The notes beneath the pieces were generated by a model that saw only the letters and a list, made by a program, of their open reading frames with translations, was not told where the DNA came from and did not search any database. The position numbers were made by a program, and so were the translations under genes. A stretch of DNA of 64,000 nucleotides from JAWKHR01 sp041394725 (GTDB taxonomy: Bacteria > Acidobacteriota > Vicinamibacteria > Vicinamibacterales > SCN-69-37), in NCBI GenBank assembly GCA_041394725.1, contig JAWKHR010000007.1, positions 1-64,000 on the forward strand, in the 5' to 3' direction. This document shows, piece by piece, positions 46,656 to 55,770 of the stretch (position 1 is its first letter; each line of letters opens with the position of its first letter).

Positions 46656-48074
46656 ATGATCTCTTCGGAAAAGATCCCCAACAACGTCGACCTCCATCTC
46701 AACAAGCGCCTGCAGCGCGCGCTCGAGCACTGGCAGCCGGCCTACATCCAATGGTGGAAGGACATGGGCCCGCAGGGCTTCCAGCACTACCACCAGGTGT
46801 ACGTGCGGACCGCGGTGAGCGTGGACCCGGCCGGGTGGGCGCATTTCGAGTACGTGAAGCTGCCGGAGTACCGCTGGGGCATCTTCCTGGCCGATCCCGT
46901 CATCAATCGGACGATCGGCTTCGGCGACTTCTTCGGGCAACCGGTCTGGCAGGAGGTCCCCGGAGAGTTCCGGAACCAGCTCCGCCGCCTGATCGTGACG
47001 CAGGGCGACACGGAGCCGGCGAGCGTCGAGCAGCAGCGGTGGCTCGGGCACCGGTGTCCGAGCGTCTACGACCTGCGCAACCTGTTCCAGGTGAACGTCG
47101 AGGAGGGGCGCCACCTGTGGGCGATGGTCTACCTGCTGCACTCCTACTTCGGTCGTGACGGGCGCGACGAAGCCGAGGACCTGCTGGCGCGGCAGAGCGG
47201 CAACCGCGACAAGCCCCGCATCCTCGACGCGTTCAACGAGCCCATCGACACCTGGCTCGACTTCTTCATGTTCACGATGTTCACCGACCGCGACGGCAAG
47301 TCCCAGCTGCTGTCCCTGTCGGAGAGTTCCCTCGATCCGCTGTCGCGCACGACGCGCTTCATGCTGACCGAGGAGGCCCACCACATGTTCGTGGGCGACA
47401 CCGGCATCTCGCGCATCGTCACGCGGACCGCCGAGTTGATGCGCGAGACGGGCCTCGCCGAGGACGTGCGCAAGCTCGGCGGCATCGACCTGCCGACGAT
47501 CCAGAAGCACATCAACCTGTGGTTCTCGCTGAGTCTCGACCTGCACGGCAGCGAGGTCTCGACCAACGCCGCCACCTACTTCGCCAACGGCCTGAAGGGC
47601 CGCGCGGAGGAGGAGAAGTGGGACGAGCACCGGGTCACCGATACCCCCTACGACCTCGAGACGATGGAGGACGGGCGGCTGGTGAAGACCCAGGTGCCGA
47701 TGCGCAACGCGATGAACGAGGTGCTGCGCGACTGGTACGTGGGCGACTGCCAGTCGGGCGTCGCCCGCTGGAACAGGGTGCTCGAGGCGCACGGGATCTC
47801 CGACCGGCTCCGCCTGCCCGACCGCAAGTTCAACCGGAACATCGGGCAGTTCGCCGGCGTCCACTTCGATCCCGACGGCCGGCCGGTCGAGGCGGAGGAC
47901 TGGGCGCGGCGGCGGTTCGAGTGGCTGCCGTCGCCGGCCGACAAGGAGTTCCTGCTGAGCATCATGAGCGCGCCGATCTACGAGGTGGGCAAGTTCGCGA
48001 ACTACATCGCACCGCCCACGCGCGGCATCAAGGGGCGGCCGATCGACTTCGAATACGTGCGGACCGAGGTCTAG
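46656..48074 (+). CDS. boxB: Benzoyl-CoA 2,3-epoxidase, diiron subunit
   Basis: BoxB is the oxygenase part of the BoxAB system that forms 2,3-epoxybenzoyl-CoA from benzoyl-CoA, O2 and NADPH. The 472-residue protein shows carboxylate-bridged diiron ligands in the expected order: Glu120, Glu150 and His153 (EEGRH), Asp211, Glu240 and His243 (EEAHH). The opening KIPNNVDLHLNKRLQRALE and the end FPIDFEYVRT-like tail fit BoxB. It follows boxC by 62 nt. The NADPH-dependent reductase BoxA, normally needed to supply electrons, is not found anywhere in this window. Confidence 0.95.
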   Translation: MISSEKIPNNVDLHLNKRLQRALEHWQPAYIQWWKDMGPQGFQHYHQVYVRTAVSVDPAGWAHFEYVKLPEYRWGIFLADPVINRTIGFGDFFGQPVWQEVPGEFRNQLRRLIVTQGDTEPASVEQQRWLGHRCPSVYDLRNLFQVNVEEGRHLWAMVYLLHSYFGRDGRDEAEDLLARQSGNRDKPRILDAFNEPIDTWLDFFMFTMFTDRDGKSQLLSLSESSLDPLSRTTRFMLTEEAHHMFVGDTGISRIVTRTAELMRETGLAEDVRKLGGIDLPTIQKHINLWFSLSLDLHGSEVSTNAATYFANGLKGRAEEEKWDEHRVTDTPYDLETMEDGRLVKTQVPMRNAMNEVLRDWYVGDCQSGVARWNRVLEAHGISDRLRLPDRKFNRNIGQFAGVHFDPDGRPVEAEDWARRRFEWLPSPADKEFLLSIMSAPIYEVGKFANYIAPPTRGIKGRPIDFEYVRTEV

Positions 48075-48084
48075 GCGCGGCGTG

Positions 48085-48894
48085 ATGAGCGAGGCGCCCA
48101 AGGTCTCCGTCGACACCCGCGGCGGCATCCGCATCCTCACGCTCTGCGAGCCGCCCGCGAACACCTACAGCTACGAGCTCATGCGCGAGCTGGACGCGGC
48201 GATCCTCGACGCGCGCATGGACCCGGACGTGCACGTGATCGTGCTCACCGGCGCCGGTGAGAAATTCTTCTGCGCCGGCGCGACGATCGGGATGCTCCGC
48301 GAGGCCACGCCCGAGTACAAGTACTACTTCTGCCTGCACGCGAACGAGACGCTCAACCGGCTGGAGCAGACGCCGAAGCTGGTGATCGCCGCGCTCAATG
48401 GTCACACCGTCGGCGGCGGCCTGGAGGTCGCGCTCGCCGCGGACCTGCGGGTCGCCCGCGCCGGCGGGGGCAGCAGGATCGGCCTGCCGGAGGTCGCCCT
48501 CGGCGTGCTCCCGGGAACGGGCGGCACCCAGCGGCTCGCGCGGCTGGTCGGCAAGGCGAAGGCCATGGACCTGATGATTCACGGGCGGCTGCTCTCCATG
48601 GAGGAGGGCCTCGAGGCCGGCCTCGTCACCGCGCTCTGGGGGGAGGAGGCGCTCGAGGGCCGGCCGTTCCTCGACGCCATCGTCGCCTACGCGGAGCGGT
48701 TCGTGCCGCCGCACAAGGCGAGCGGGGCGGTCGGTCGCATCAAGCGCGCGGTGCAGTCGGGCGCCGAGGCCGGTTTCGGCGAGGGGCTCGCGCTCGAGCG
48801 CGAACTGCAGCAGCTCCTGTTCCAGAGCGACGATGCCCGGGAGGGGATCGCCGCCAATCTCGAGAAGCGCACGCCGAAGTTCACCGGACGCTAG
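48085..48894 (+). CDS. Enoyl-CoA hydratase/isomerase family protein (box operon)
   Basis: This 269-residue crotonase-fold protein has the oxyanion-hole segments FFCAGATIGML and NGHTVGGGLEVALAADLRV, and both catalytic Glu positions (GGGLE and GLPEVALG). It ends in LEKRTPKFTGR, a usual hydratase C-terminus. In the box pathway the BoxC product must be oxidised, isomerised to the 2,3-enoyl-CoA and hydrated, so this protein may be either the isomerase or the hydratase; sequence alone does not decide. The ATG at 48085 is preferred; a GTG one codon upstream also fits. It lies 10 nt after boxB and is clearly in the same operon. Confidence 0.88.
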   Translation: MSEAPKVSVDTRGGIRILTLCEPPANTYSYELMRELDAAILDARMDPDVHVIVLTGAGEKFFCAGATIGMLREATPEYKYYFCLHANETLNRLEQTPKLVIAALNGHTVGGGLEVALAADLRVARAGGGSRIGLPEVALGVLPGTGGTQRLARLVGKAKAMDLMIHGRLLSMEEGLEAGLVTALWGEEALEGRPFLDAIVAYAERFVPPHKASGAVGRIKRAVQSGAEAGFGEGLALERELQQLLFQSDDAREGIAANLEKRTPKFTGR

Positions 48895-48962
48895 GACGAA
48901 TCGGACCGGCGCGGGCGCACGACGACCGCGGGACCGGCCGTCACTTTCACGCGGAGAGACTC

Positions 48963-50414
48963 GTGACCATGCTCGGACGCAAGCAGCTGCTCATCGGCGG
49001 CGAATGGCGGGATGCCGCCGGCGGCGCGACGATGAACGTCATCAACCCGGCGACCGAGGAGGTCATCGCCCAGGTCGGGGCCGCCGGTACCGACGACGTC
49101 TCGGCGGCGGTCGACGCCGCGCGCGCGGCGTTCGCCGGCCCGTGGGGGCAGATGCCGGCCCGCGAGCGCGGGCGCCTCCTGTTCCGCCTCGCGGCGCGGC
49201 TCACCGAGCGCATCGACGAGATCTCCCGGCTCGAGACGCTCCACAACGGGAAGCCAATCACCGAGTCGCGTCACGTCGAAGTCCCGATGGCGATCGAGTG
49301 CCTCGAGTACTACGCGGGGTGGGCCGACAAGGTCGAGGGCGAGACGATCCCGGTCAAGGCCAACGCGCACGTCTACACGCGCCGGGAACCGCTCGGCGTG
49401 GTGGCCGCGATCGTGCCGTGGAACTTCCCGCTGCTCCTCGCGATGTGGAAGGTGGCGCCCGCGCTGGCCATGGGCAACACCGTGGTGCTCAAGCCGGCCA
49501 GCCAGACGCCGCTCACGGCGCTGGCGCTGGGTGAGGCCGCGATCGAGGCCGGGCTGCCGCCCGGCGTGCTCAACGTGATCACGGGCGGCGGAGGCACGGC
49601 GGGGCAGGCGCTGGTCGAGCACCCGGGCGTGAACAAGGTCGCGTTCACCGGCGACACGTCGACCGGCAAGGGCATCATGCGCACCGCCGCCGAGACACTC
49701 AAGCACGTCTCGCTGGAACTCGGCGGCAAATCGCCGAACATCGTCTTCGCCGACGCGGACCTCGACGCGGCGCTGCGTGGCGCCACGGTCGGCATCTTCT
49801 ACGGCAAGGGCGAGGTCTGCGCGGCGGGATCCCGTCTACTGGTGGAGCGGTCGATCAAGGATCAGTTTCTCGAGAAGCTGGCGGCCCGGACGAAGAAGAT
49901 GGTCGCCGGTGACCCGATGGACCCGAAGACGCGACTGGGCGCGCTCTCGTCGGGCGGACACCTGAAGCGGGTGTTGAACTACGTCGAGGTGGCGCGCACC
50001 GAGGGGGCGACGCTGATCGCCGGCGGCGGACGGGCGGACATCGGGACGGGGAAGGGCTATTTCATGCAGCCGACGGTCTTCGCCGACGTCACGCCGGGGA
50101 TGACCATCGCGCGCGAGGAGATCTTCGGGCCGGTGCTCGCGGTGATCGACTTCGACGACGTCGAGGAGGCCATCGCGCGCGCCAACGACACGATCTACGG
50201 CCTCGCGGCGGGCGTGTGGACGCGCGACATCCGCAAGGCCCATACCGTGGCGTCGCGCCTCCAGGCCGGTACGGTCTGGGTCAACACCTACAACGTCTAC
50301 GACACGGCCGCGCCGTTCGGCGGCGTCAAGCAGAGCGGCTTCGGCCGCGAGATGGGCCGCCACGCCCTGGACGCCTACACGCAGCCGAAGACCGTCTGGG
50401 TCGACCTCAGCTGA
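48963..50414 (+). CDS. Aldehyde dehydrogenase (candidate for semialdehyde oxidation in the box pathway)
   Basis: This 483-residue enzyme is a standard NAD(P)-dependent aldehyde dehydrogenase: Asn154 in VPWNFPLLLAMWK, Glu252 in LELGGKSPN and catalytic Cys286 in GEVCAAGSR, where the more usual residue before Val is Gln. By sequence it resembles betaine-aldehyde-type enzymes rather than the dedicated BoxD family. Its place right after boxC, boxB and a hydratase suggests it oxidises 3,4-dehydroadipyl-CoA semialdehyde to the acid, replacing BoxD; this is inference from context. A GGAGAG at 48953-48958 serves either the GTG at 48963 or the ATG at 48969. The operon then ends at a palindrome. Confidence 0.9.
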   Translation: MTMLGRKQLLIGGEWRDAAGGATMNVINPATEEVIAQVGAAGTDDVSAAVDAARAAFAGPWGQMPARERGRLLFRLAARLTERIDEISRLETLHNGKPITESRHVEVPMAIECLEYYAGWADKVEGETIPVKANAHVYTRREPLGVVAAIVPWNFPLLLAMWKVAPALAMGNTVVLKPASQTPLTALALGEAAIEAGLPPGVLNVITGGGGTAGQALVEHPGVNKVAFTGDTSTGKGIMRTAAETLKHVSLELGGKSPNIVFADADLDAALRGATVGIFYGKGEVCAAGSRLLVERSIKDQFLEKLAARTKKMVAGDPMDPKTRLGALSSGGHLKRVLNYVEVARTEGATLIAGGGRADIGTGKGYFMQPTVFADVTPGMTIAREEIFGPVLAVIDFDDVEEAIARANDTIYGLAAGVWTRDIRKAHTVASRLQAGTVWVNTYNVYDTAAPFGGVKQSGFGREMGRHALDAYTQPKTVWVDLS

Positions 50415-50422
50415 CGGCTGGA

Positions 50423-50477
50423 AAAAGACACCGGGAGTCTTTTTGCCGATCCGGCAAAAAGACTCCCGGTGTCTTTT
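50423..50477. repeat. 55-nt perfect palindrome, copy 2
   Basis: Two exact 26-nt arms are separated by ATC. The outer part GACACCGGGAGTCTTTTT is identical to the copy at 32797-32851, but the tip here is GCCG-ATC-CGGC instead of CGGC-AAA-GCCG. It lies 8 nt after the aldehyde dehydrogenase stop and just before the padR promoter. Confidence 0.9.
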
Positions 50478-50489
50478 CTGGTGCTGCAC

Positions 50490-50522
50490 TTGCATCTTGC
50501 TGTCGCTATAGGTAGTCTAGAC
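50490..50522 (+). promoter_or_regulatory. padR promoter with palindrome GTCTAGAC
   Basis: -35 TTGCAT (50490-50495), a 17-bp spacer and -10 TAGTCT (50513-50518) precede the ATG at 50527 by 8 nt. The 8-bp palindrome GTCTAGAC (50515-50522) overlaps the -10 box and could be part of a PadR autoregulatory operator. The transcript would be nearly leaderless. Confidence 0.5.
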
Positions 50523-50526
50523 ACAT

Positions 50527-50868
50527 ATGACCTGGCCACTGACTGATCGGGAGCTGAAGCGGGGGAGCGCAACCCTCCTCGTGCTGGCGCTCGTCGATGA
50601 GACCCCGCGGCACGGCTACGAGATCGGGAAGCTGATCGAGACCCGCTCCGGCGGCACCATCAGCTTCCAGATGGCCTCGCTCTACCCGCTCCTGTACCGC
50701 CTCGAACGGCGGGGCTGGATTCTGGGCGAGTGGCGAGAGGCCAAGGGCGAGCGCCGCCGCCGCTTCTACCGCATCACGCCGGCCGGCCGCACCGTGCTCG
50801 CGGACCAGCGCGGCGTCTGGCAGTCCTTCGTCCGCGCCCTGGACCAGGTCGCCGGGCTCAAGGGGTAG
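50527..50868 (+). CDS. PadR-family transcriptional regulator
   Basis: This 113-residue PadR protein has the winged-helix motif LLVLALVDETPRHGYEIGKLIE, the characteristic FQMASLYPLLYRLERRGWI and wing EAKGERRRRFYRITPAGR, and a short C-terminal dimerisation helix. PadR/ADOP pairs of this kind are very common in Acidobacteria, where the regulator gene directly precedes a MacB-like permease gene. Here the permease starts 3 nt after the stop. It probably represses its own operon and responds to a compound handled by the permease. Confidence 0.92.
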   Translation: MTWPLTDRELKRGSATLLVLALVDETPRHGYEIGKLIETRSGGTISFQMASLYPLLYRLERRGWILGEWREAKGERRRRFYRITPAGRTVLADQRGVWQSFVRALDQVAGLKG

Positions 50869-50871
50869 CGC

Positions 50872-53562
50872 GTGAACCGGCAGATGGACTGGCGCGAGCG
50901 GGTCGCGGCGCGGGTGCCGCGAATCACCGGTGACGCGGCGCGAGACGCCGAGATCCGCGATGAGCTGGCCCAGCACTGCGCGGACCGGGTCGCGGAACTG
51001 TGCCGACGGGGTCTGGCATCCGACGCGGCGACCGCGCGCGTCCTCGCCGAACTCGACGAGACCGCGCGGCGAGCCGACCGCCTGGCGCAGGCGGCGGCGC
51101 CGTCGCTCGGAGCGGCTCGACGCCGCGTGGCGCTCCTCGCCGGCCTGCGGGGCGACCTGCGGCACGCCGTCCGGCTGCTGCGCCGCAGTCCCGGCTTCAC
51201 GCTCGGGGCCGGCCTCACGCTGGCGCTCTCGATCGGCGCCGTCACGGCCATCTTCACCGTGGTGCAGGCGGTGCTGCTGCGCCCGCTGCCGTACCCGGAC
51301 CCCGGCCGGCTCGTGGCCGTGTGGGAACAATCGCCGCAGGGCATCACCCGGAACCCCGTCTCGAGCGGCAACTACCTGGACTGGCTCGACCGCGCCTCCG
51401 CGTTCGATGCGCTCGGGGCGCTCGGAAGCCCGGCCTTCCGCGCCTGGACCGGCGACGGGCGGGCCCGGCGCGCGAGGGTCTCGTCGATGACCGCGTCGGC
51501 GTTCACCGCGCTCGGCGTCACGCCTCTCCGGGGCCGGCTCTTCGGGACGGCCGATGACGAGGTCGGCGGTCCGCCCGTGGCCGTCGTCGGCGAGGACTTC
51601 TGGCGCGGCGCGCTCGCGTCGGACCCGGACGTGATCGGTCGCGCGCTGGTGCTCGACGACGTGCGGTTCGAGGTCATCGGCGTGCTGCCACGCGCCACGG
51701 TCGTGCCGTCTTCCGACGTGGACGTCGTGGTGCCGCTGCGGCTCGGCCCGGACGACCGGGAGCAGCGCCGCTCGCACAACTTCAACGTGATCGGCCGGCT
51801 GAAGGCGGGCGTCACGCTCGAGGCCGCGTCGGACGCGATGCGGGGGGTCGTCGCCGGCATCACGGCCGAGCACCCGCAGGACATGACCGGCTGGAGCGCG
51901 GCCGTCGTACCGCTCCGCGACGACATCGTCCGCAACGTCAGGCCGATGCTCGCGGTGCTGCTGGGCGTCGTCGTCGTGGTACTGCTCGTCGCGTGCGCCA
52001 ACCTCGCGACGCTGCAGCTGGCGCGCGCCGGCGCGCGGACGGCCGAGATGGGCCTGCGGACGGCGATCGGCGCCGGACGCGGCCGCCTGTTCGCCCAGCT
52101 GCTCGTCGAGAGCCTGCTCCTGGCCGCGGTGGGTGGTGCAGCCGGCATCGGCCTGGCCGTGGTGCTCGTGCGCGGCCTGCTGGCGCTGGCACCCGCCGAC
52201 ATCCCGCTCCTGGACCTCGTGACGGTGGACTGGCGGATCGCGGCCGTTTCGGCCGTGTTGACCACTGTCAGCGCCGTGCTGGTCGGCCTGCTGCCGGCGC
52301 TGCACGCCTCGCGCGTGGACCTGCGACCCCTCCTTCATGGTGGGAGCGCCGGGGGGAGCCACCCGCGCGGCCGGGCGCGGCTGATGCTCGTCGGCGTCCA
52401 GGTCGCGCTCGCCCTGGTGCTGCTCGCGGCTGCCGGTCTGCTGGCGCGGAGTTTCTGGCGGCTGAACCAGGTGGACTTCGGCTACGACCCGCGGAACGTG
52501 CTGTCGGTCGAACTCGACCTGCCGGGCGCGCGATATCCGGACAACGACTCGCACGTCCGGTTCTATCGCGACCTGCTCGATCGTGTCCGGCGGCTTCCGG
52601 GCGTGGTGGCGGCGGCCGGCTCGACGGTCCGGACGGGCGAGGGCACGCTCATGACGTTCAGCTTCGCGATCGAGGGGCGGCCGTCGGGCACGCCGACCGG
52701 GCGCGAAGCGCCCGAGCCGCTCCAGGCGGTGACCCCGACCTATTTCGAGACGATGCGGATCCCCGTGCTCGAGGGGCGGGGGTTCCTCGAGACCGACCGT
52801 GAGACGGGCGAGCCGGTCGTGATCATCAACCAGGCGCTGCGACGCCTGCACTGGCCGGATGCCAGTCCGATCGGGCAGCGCCTGTCGTTCCGGCCCGGGC
52901 AGACGCCATGGCTCACGATCGTCGGCGTCGTGGGCGACACCCACGACGAGGGACGCGACCAGCCCAGTCCGCCGACGGTCTATGTGCCGTTCGCGCAGAA
53001 GCCGCCCTCGTGGTCGTGGATGACCTGGCAGACGCTGGTCGTGCGCACCGAGGGCGATCCGGCTGCCGTCGTGCGAGGCGTCGAGGCGGCGGTCGGCGCG
53101 CTCGACGCCGACCTCCCCCTGGGCGCGGTGCGGACGGTCGAGGCGGCCTTCGCGGAACGCACGGCGCGCCGGCGTTTCGCGACCGGACTCGTCGCGGGCT
53201 TCGCCCTCCTGGCGCTGCTGCTCGGCGCGGTCGGCATCTACGGCGTCCTGGCGTGCAACGTCGCCGAGCGGCGGCGCGAGATCGGCATCCGTCTGGCGCT
53301 CGGCGCCCGGCCGCGGCAGGTCGCGACGGCGGTCGTCCGCCCGGTGCTGATCGCGTCGGCGACCGGCGTGGCCGCGGGCCTCGTCGCCGCCGTGCTGGCC
53401 GGCCGGTACCTCGACGCGCTGCTCTTCGAGCTTCAGCCGTCCGATCCGGCGACGCTCGGCGCGACGGCGGCGCTGTTGTTCTCCGTCTCGTGTCTGGCCG
53501 CGTGGATGCCGGTGCGGCGCGCCCTGGGCCTCGCGCCGACGCGGACGCTGCGCGAAGGCTGA
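50872..53562 (+). CDS. ADOP-type (acidobacterial duplicated orphan) MacB/FtsX permease
   Basis: This 896-residue protein starts at a GTG, 3 nt after padR. It opens with a short helical prefix domain (EIRDELAQHCADRVAELCRRG), then has two copies of the MacB-FtsX unit. The first begins LRHAVRLLRRSPGFTLGAGL with a long periplasmic domain and three helices (MLAVLLGVVVVVLLVACANL, LLVESLLLAAVGGAAG, and the SAVLTTVSAVLVGLLPAL region). The second unit ends in VAGFALLALLLGAVGIYGVLA and ERRREIGIRLALGARP. No ABC ATPase gene is adjacent, which is typical of this 'orphan' family. It is thought to drive mechanotransmission or export with a distant ATPase. Confidence 0.92.
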   Translation: MNRQMDWRERVAARVPRITGDAARDAEIRDELAQHCADRVAELCRRGLASDAATARVLAELDETARRADRLAQAAAPSLGAARRRVALLAGLRGDLRHAVRLLRRSPGFTLGAGLTLALSIGAVTAIFTVVQAVLLRPLPYPDPGRLVAVWEQSPQGITRNPVSSGNYLDWLDRASAFDALGALGSPAFRAWTGDGRARRARVSSMTASAFTALGVTPLRGRLFGTADDEVGGPPVAVVGEDFWRGALASDPDVIGRALVLDDVRFEVIGVLPRATVVPSSDVDVVVPLRLGPDDREQRRSHNFNVIGRLKAGVTLEAASDAMRGVVAGITAEHPQDMTGWSAAVVPLRDDIVRNVRPMLAVLLGVVVVVLLVACANLATLQLARAGARTAEMGLRTAIGAGRGRLFAQLLVESLLLAAVGGAAGIGLAVVLVRGLLALAPADIPLLDLVTVDWRIAAVSAVLTTVSAVLVGLLPALHASRVDLRPLLHGGSAGGSHPRGRARLMLVGVQVALALVLLAAAGLLARSFWRLNQVDFGYDPRNVLSVELDLPGARYPDNDSHVRFYRDLLDRVRRLPGVVAAAGSTVRTGEGTLMTFSFAIEGRPSGTPTGREAPEPLQAVTPTYFETMRIPVLEGRGFLETDRETGEPVVIINQALRRLHWPDASPIGQRLSFRPGQTPWLTIVGVVGDTHDEGRDQPSPPTVYVPFAQKPPSWSWMTWQTLVVRTEGDPAAVVRGVEAAVGALDADLPLGAVRTVEAAFAERTARRRFATGLVAGFALLALLLGAVGIYGVLACNVAERRREIGIRLALGARPRQVATAVVRPVLIASATGVAAGLVAAVLAGRYLDALLFELQPSDPATLGATAALLFSVSCLAAWMPVRRALGLAPTRTLREG

Positions 53563-53654
53563 CGCGCCCGGGCGAACCGGGTGGCGCGCGGCCGGAGCCG
53601 CGGTGTCGGAGCCGCGGCGGGCGGCACGATCGCCCTCTGCTACACTTCGCCCGG

Positions 53655-54800
53655 ATGGATCCGCTGGTCGCCTGGCGCGAAGAGTTCCCGATTCTCGAGA
53701 CCTGCACCTATCTCGTCAGCCACTCGCTCGGCGCGATGCCGCGGCGGACGCGGGCCGCCCTGGCCGCGTTTGCCGACGAGTGGGATCACCGCGGCGTCCG
53801 GGCCTGGCACGAGGGCTGGTGGGAGGTCGGGCGCGCGACCGGCAACCTGCTGGCGCCGATCCTCGGCGCGGCGCCCGACACGATCACGATGCACCAGAAC
53901 GCGACCGTCGCGCAGTCGATCGTCGCCTCGTGCTTCGGCTTCGACGGCCCGCGCCGGCGCGTGGTCCTCCAGGACCTGGACTTTCCGACGAACCACTACC
54001 TGTACGAGGGTTTCCGCCGCTACGGCGCGGAGGTCGTGATCGTGCCGTCGGAGGGCGGGATTGAGGCGCCGATCGATCGACTGGTCGAGGCGATCGACGA
54101 CCGGACGGCGCTCGTGCCGATCTCGCTGGTGCTGTTCCGCAGCGGGGCCCTGCAGGACGTCCGTCCCGTCGTGGAACGCGCGCACCGGGTCGGCGCCCGC
54201 GTCGTCCTCGATGCCTACCAGGCGGCCGGCACGGTGCCGATGGACCTGGCTGGCCTCGGCGTGGACTTCGCGGTCGGCGGCTCGGTGAAGTGGCTCTGCG
54301 GCGGTCCGGGCGCCGGGTACCTCTACGTGCGCCCCGATCTCGTCGGCACGCTGCGGCCGTCGATCGTCGGGTGGGCGGGGCACGCGCGGCCGTTCGACTT
54401 CGAGACGGGCGCGATCGACTACGCGGCCTCCATCGAGCGCTTCCAGAGCGGTACCCCCAACGTGCCGTCGCTCTGCTCGGCGCGGTCGGGCTACGAGATC
54501 GTCGCGGAGGTCGGCGTGCCGGCCATCCGCGAGAAGTCGCTGCGGCTGACGCGCCGGCTGATGGACGCCGCGCGGGCGCGCGGCTGGCGCCTCAACACGC
54601 CCGAACGGGACGAGGCGCGCGGCGGGTCGGTGGTCGTCGACGTGCCCGACGGCGCGCGGGCCACCGAGGCGCTGCTGGCGCGGGACGTGATCGTGGACTA
54701 CCGGCCGCGGGCCGGCATCCGGATGGCGCCGCACTTCTACAACACCGAGGCGGAGATCGACCGCGCGGTGGCGGTGCTCGACGAGGTCCTGGCCGGGTGA
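53655..54800 (+). CDS. Kynureninase-like PLP enzyme (aminotransferase class V fold)
   Basis: This 381-residue PLP-dependent enzyme has the expected lysine in GGSVKWLCGGPGAGYLYVRP (Lys212) and the Asp in VVLDAYQAAGTVPMDLAG (about residue 186), a stretch close to the DxxHxxGxxP-SYKYLNGGPG signature of kynureninase. Kynureninase cleaves kynurenine to anthranilate and alanine. The match is good around the lysine, but the aromatic-pocket residues differ, so a related class-V activity is possible. It sits 92 nt after the permease and upstream of beta-oxidation genes that also fit aromatic degradation. The ATG at 53655 is 8 nt after a -10-like TACACT. Confidence 0.75.
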   Translation: MDPLVAWREEFPILETCTYLVSHSLGAMPRRTRAALAAFADEWDHRGVRAWHEGWWEVGRATGNLLAPILGAAPDTITMHQNATVAQSIVASCFGFDGPRRRVVLQDLDFPTNHYLYEGFRRYGAEVVIVPSEGGIEAPIDRLVEAIDDRTALVPISLVLFRSGALQDVRPVVERAHRVGARVVLDAYQAAGTVPMDLAGLGVDFAVGGSVKWLCGGPGAGYLYVRPDLVGTLRPSIVGWAGHARPFDFETGAIDYAASIERFQSGTPNVPSLCSARSGYEIVAEVGVPAIREKSLRLTRRLMDAARARGWRLNTPERDEARGGSVVVDVPDGARATEALLARDVIVDYRPRAGIRMAPHFYNTEAEIDRAVAVLDEVLAG

Positions 54801-54918
54801 CGGGCAATTTCCCGGCCGGGTGCCGCCCGGTCCGGGTGAGGCCGGCCGGCCGTGGCCCGGTGGCGTTGCGGCCGCGCGGTCCGGTGGCAGGGCAGTGTGG
54901 CGGGAGGACGGGGAACGC

Positions 54919-55770
54919 ATGACGGACGTGAACACGATTACGGTCATCGGCGCGGGCACGATGGGACATGGCATCGCGCATGCGGCGGTGACGGCCGGAT
55001 ACGAAACGCGGCTGTACGACGTGTCGGAGGGACCGCTGGCGAAGGCGCGGGAGCGGATCGACGGCATCCTGCGCAAGGCGGTGGACCTGGGCAAGGCGAC
55101 CACGGCCGAGGCCGACGCGGCGGCGGCGCGGCTCCGGACGACCCCGAGCCTCGAGGAAGCGCTGGCCGGCGTGCCCTTCGTCATCGAGGCGGCGCCCGAG
55201 CGCATCGACCTGAAGCTGAAGCTGATGGCCGACATCGAGCGCTTCGCGCCGGCCGACGCGGTGATTGCGACCAACACCTCGGCGCTCTCGATCACGGAGA
55301 TGGCGGGCAGCCTCGCGTCGCCCGCGCGCGTGGCGGGCATGCACTTCTTCAATCCCGTCCACAAGATGAAGCTCATCGAGATCGTCCGCGCGCTCGAGTC
55401 GAGCGAGGCGGCGCTCGCCGCGGTCGAGGCGGTCTCCCGGCGCATGGGCAAGGAGACCGTGCTCGTCCGCGAGTCGCCCGGGTTCATCACCACGCGGGTG
55501 AACGCGTCGATCGGCAACGAGGCCTTCTACATGCTGATGGAAGGCGTGGCGTCGGCCCGCGACATCGACAAGGCGCTCAAGCTCGGGCTCAACCACCCGA
55601 TGGGGCCGTTCGAGCTGGTGGACCTGGTCGGCCTCGACACCAGGCTGAGCATCCTCGAGTACCTGCACCGGAGCCTCGGCGAGAAGTACCGGCCGTGCCC
55701 GCTGCTCGCGCAGTACGTGCGCGCGGGCCGGCTCGGTCGGAAGACGGGAAAGGGCGTCTATGAGTACTGA
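54919..55770 (+). CDS. 3-hydroxyacyl-CoA dehydrogenase (PaaH-like)
   Basis: This 283-residue enzyme has the NAD site TVIGAGTMGHGIAHAAV, the ATNTSAL segment and the catalytic-His segment GMHFFNPVHKMKLIE, followed by NHPMGPFELVDLVGLD in the C-terminal domain. Its natural role beside the box genes would be oxidation of 3-hydroxyadipyl-CoA to 3-oxoadipyl-CoA, the step before thiolytic cleavage to succinyl-CoA and acetyl-CoA. GGGAGG about 12 nt before the ATG at 54919 supports that start over an upstream open frame. Its end overlaps the start of the following hydratase gene by 11 nt, so the two are coupled. Confidence 0.93.
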   Translation: MTDVNTITVIGAGTMGHGIAHAAVTAGYETRLYDVSEGPLAKARERIDGILRKAVDLGKATTAEADAAAARLRTTPSLEEALAGVPFVIEAAPERIDLKLKLMADIERFAPADAVIATNTSALSITEMAGSLASPARVAGMHFFNPVHKMKLIEIVRALESSEAALAAVEAVSRRMGKETVLVRESPGFITTRVNASIGNEAFYMLMEGVASARDIDKALKLGLNHPMGPFELVDLVGLDTRLSILEYLHRSLGEKYRPCPLLAQYVRAGRLGRKTGKGVYEY

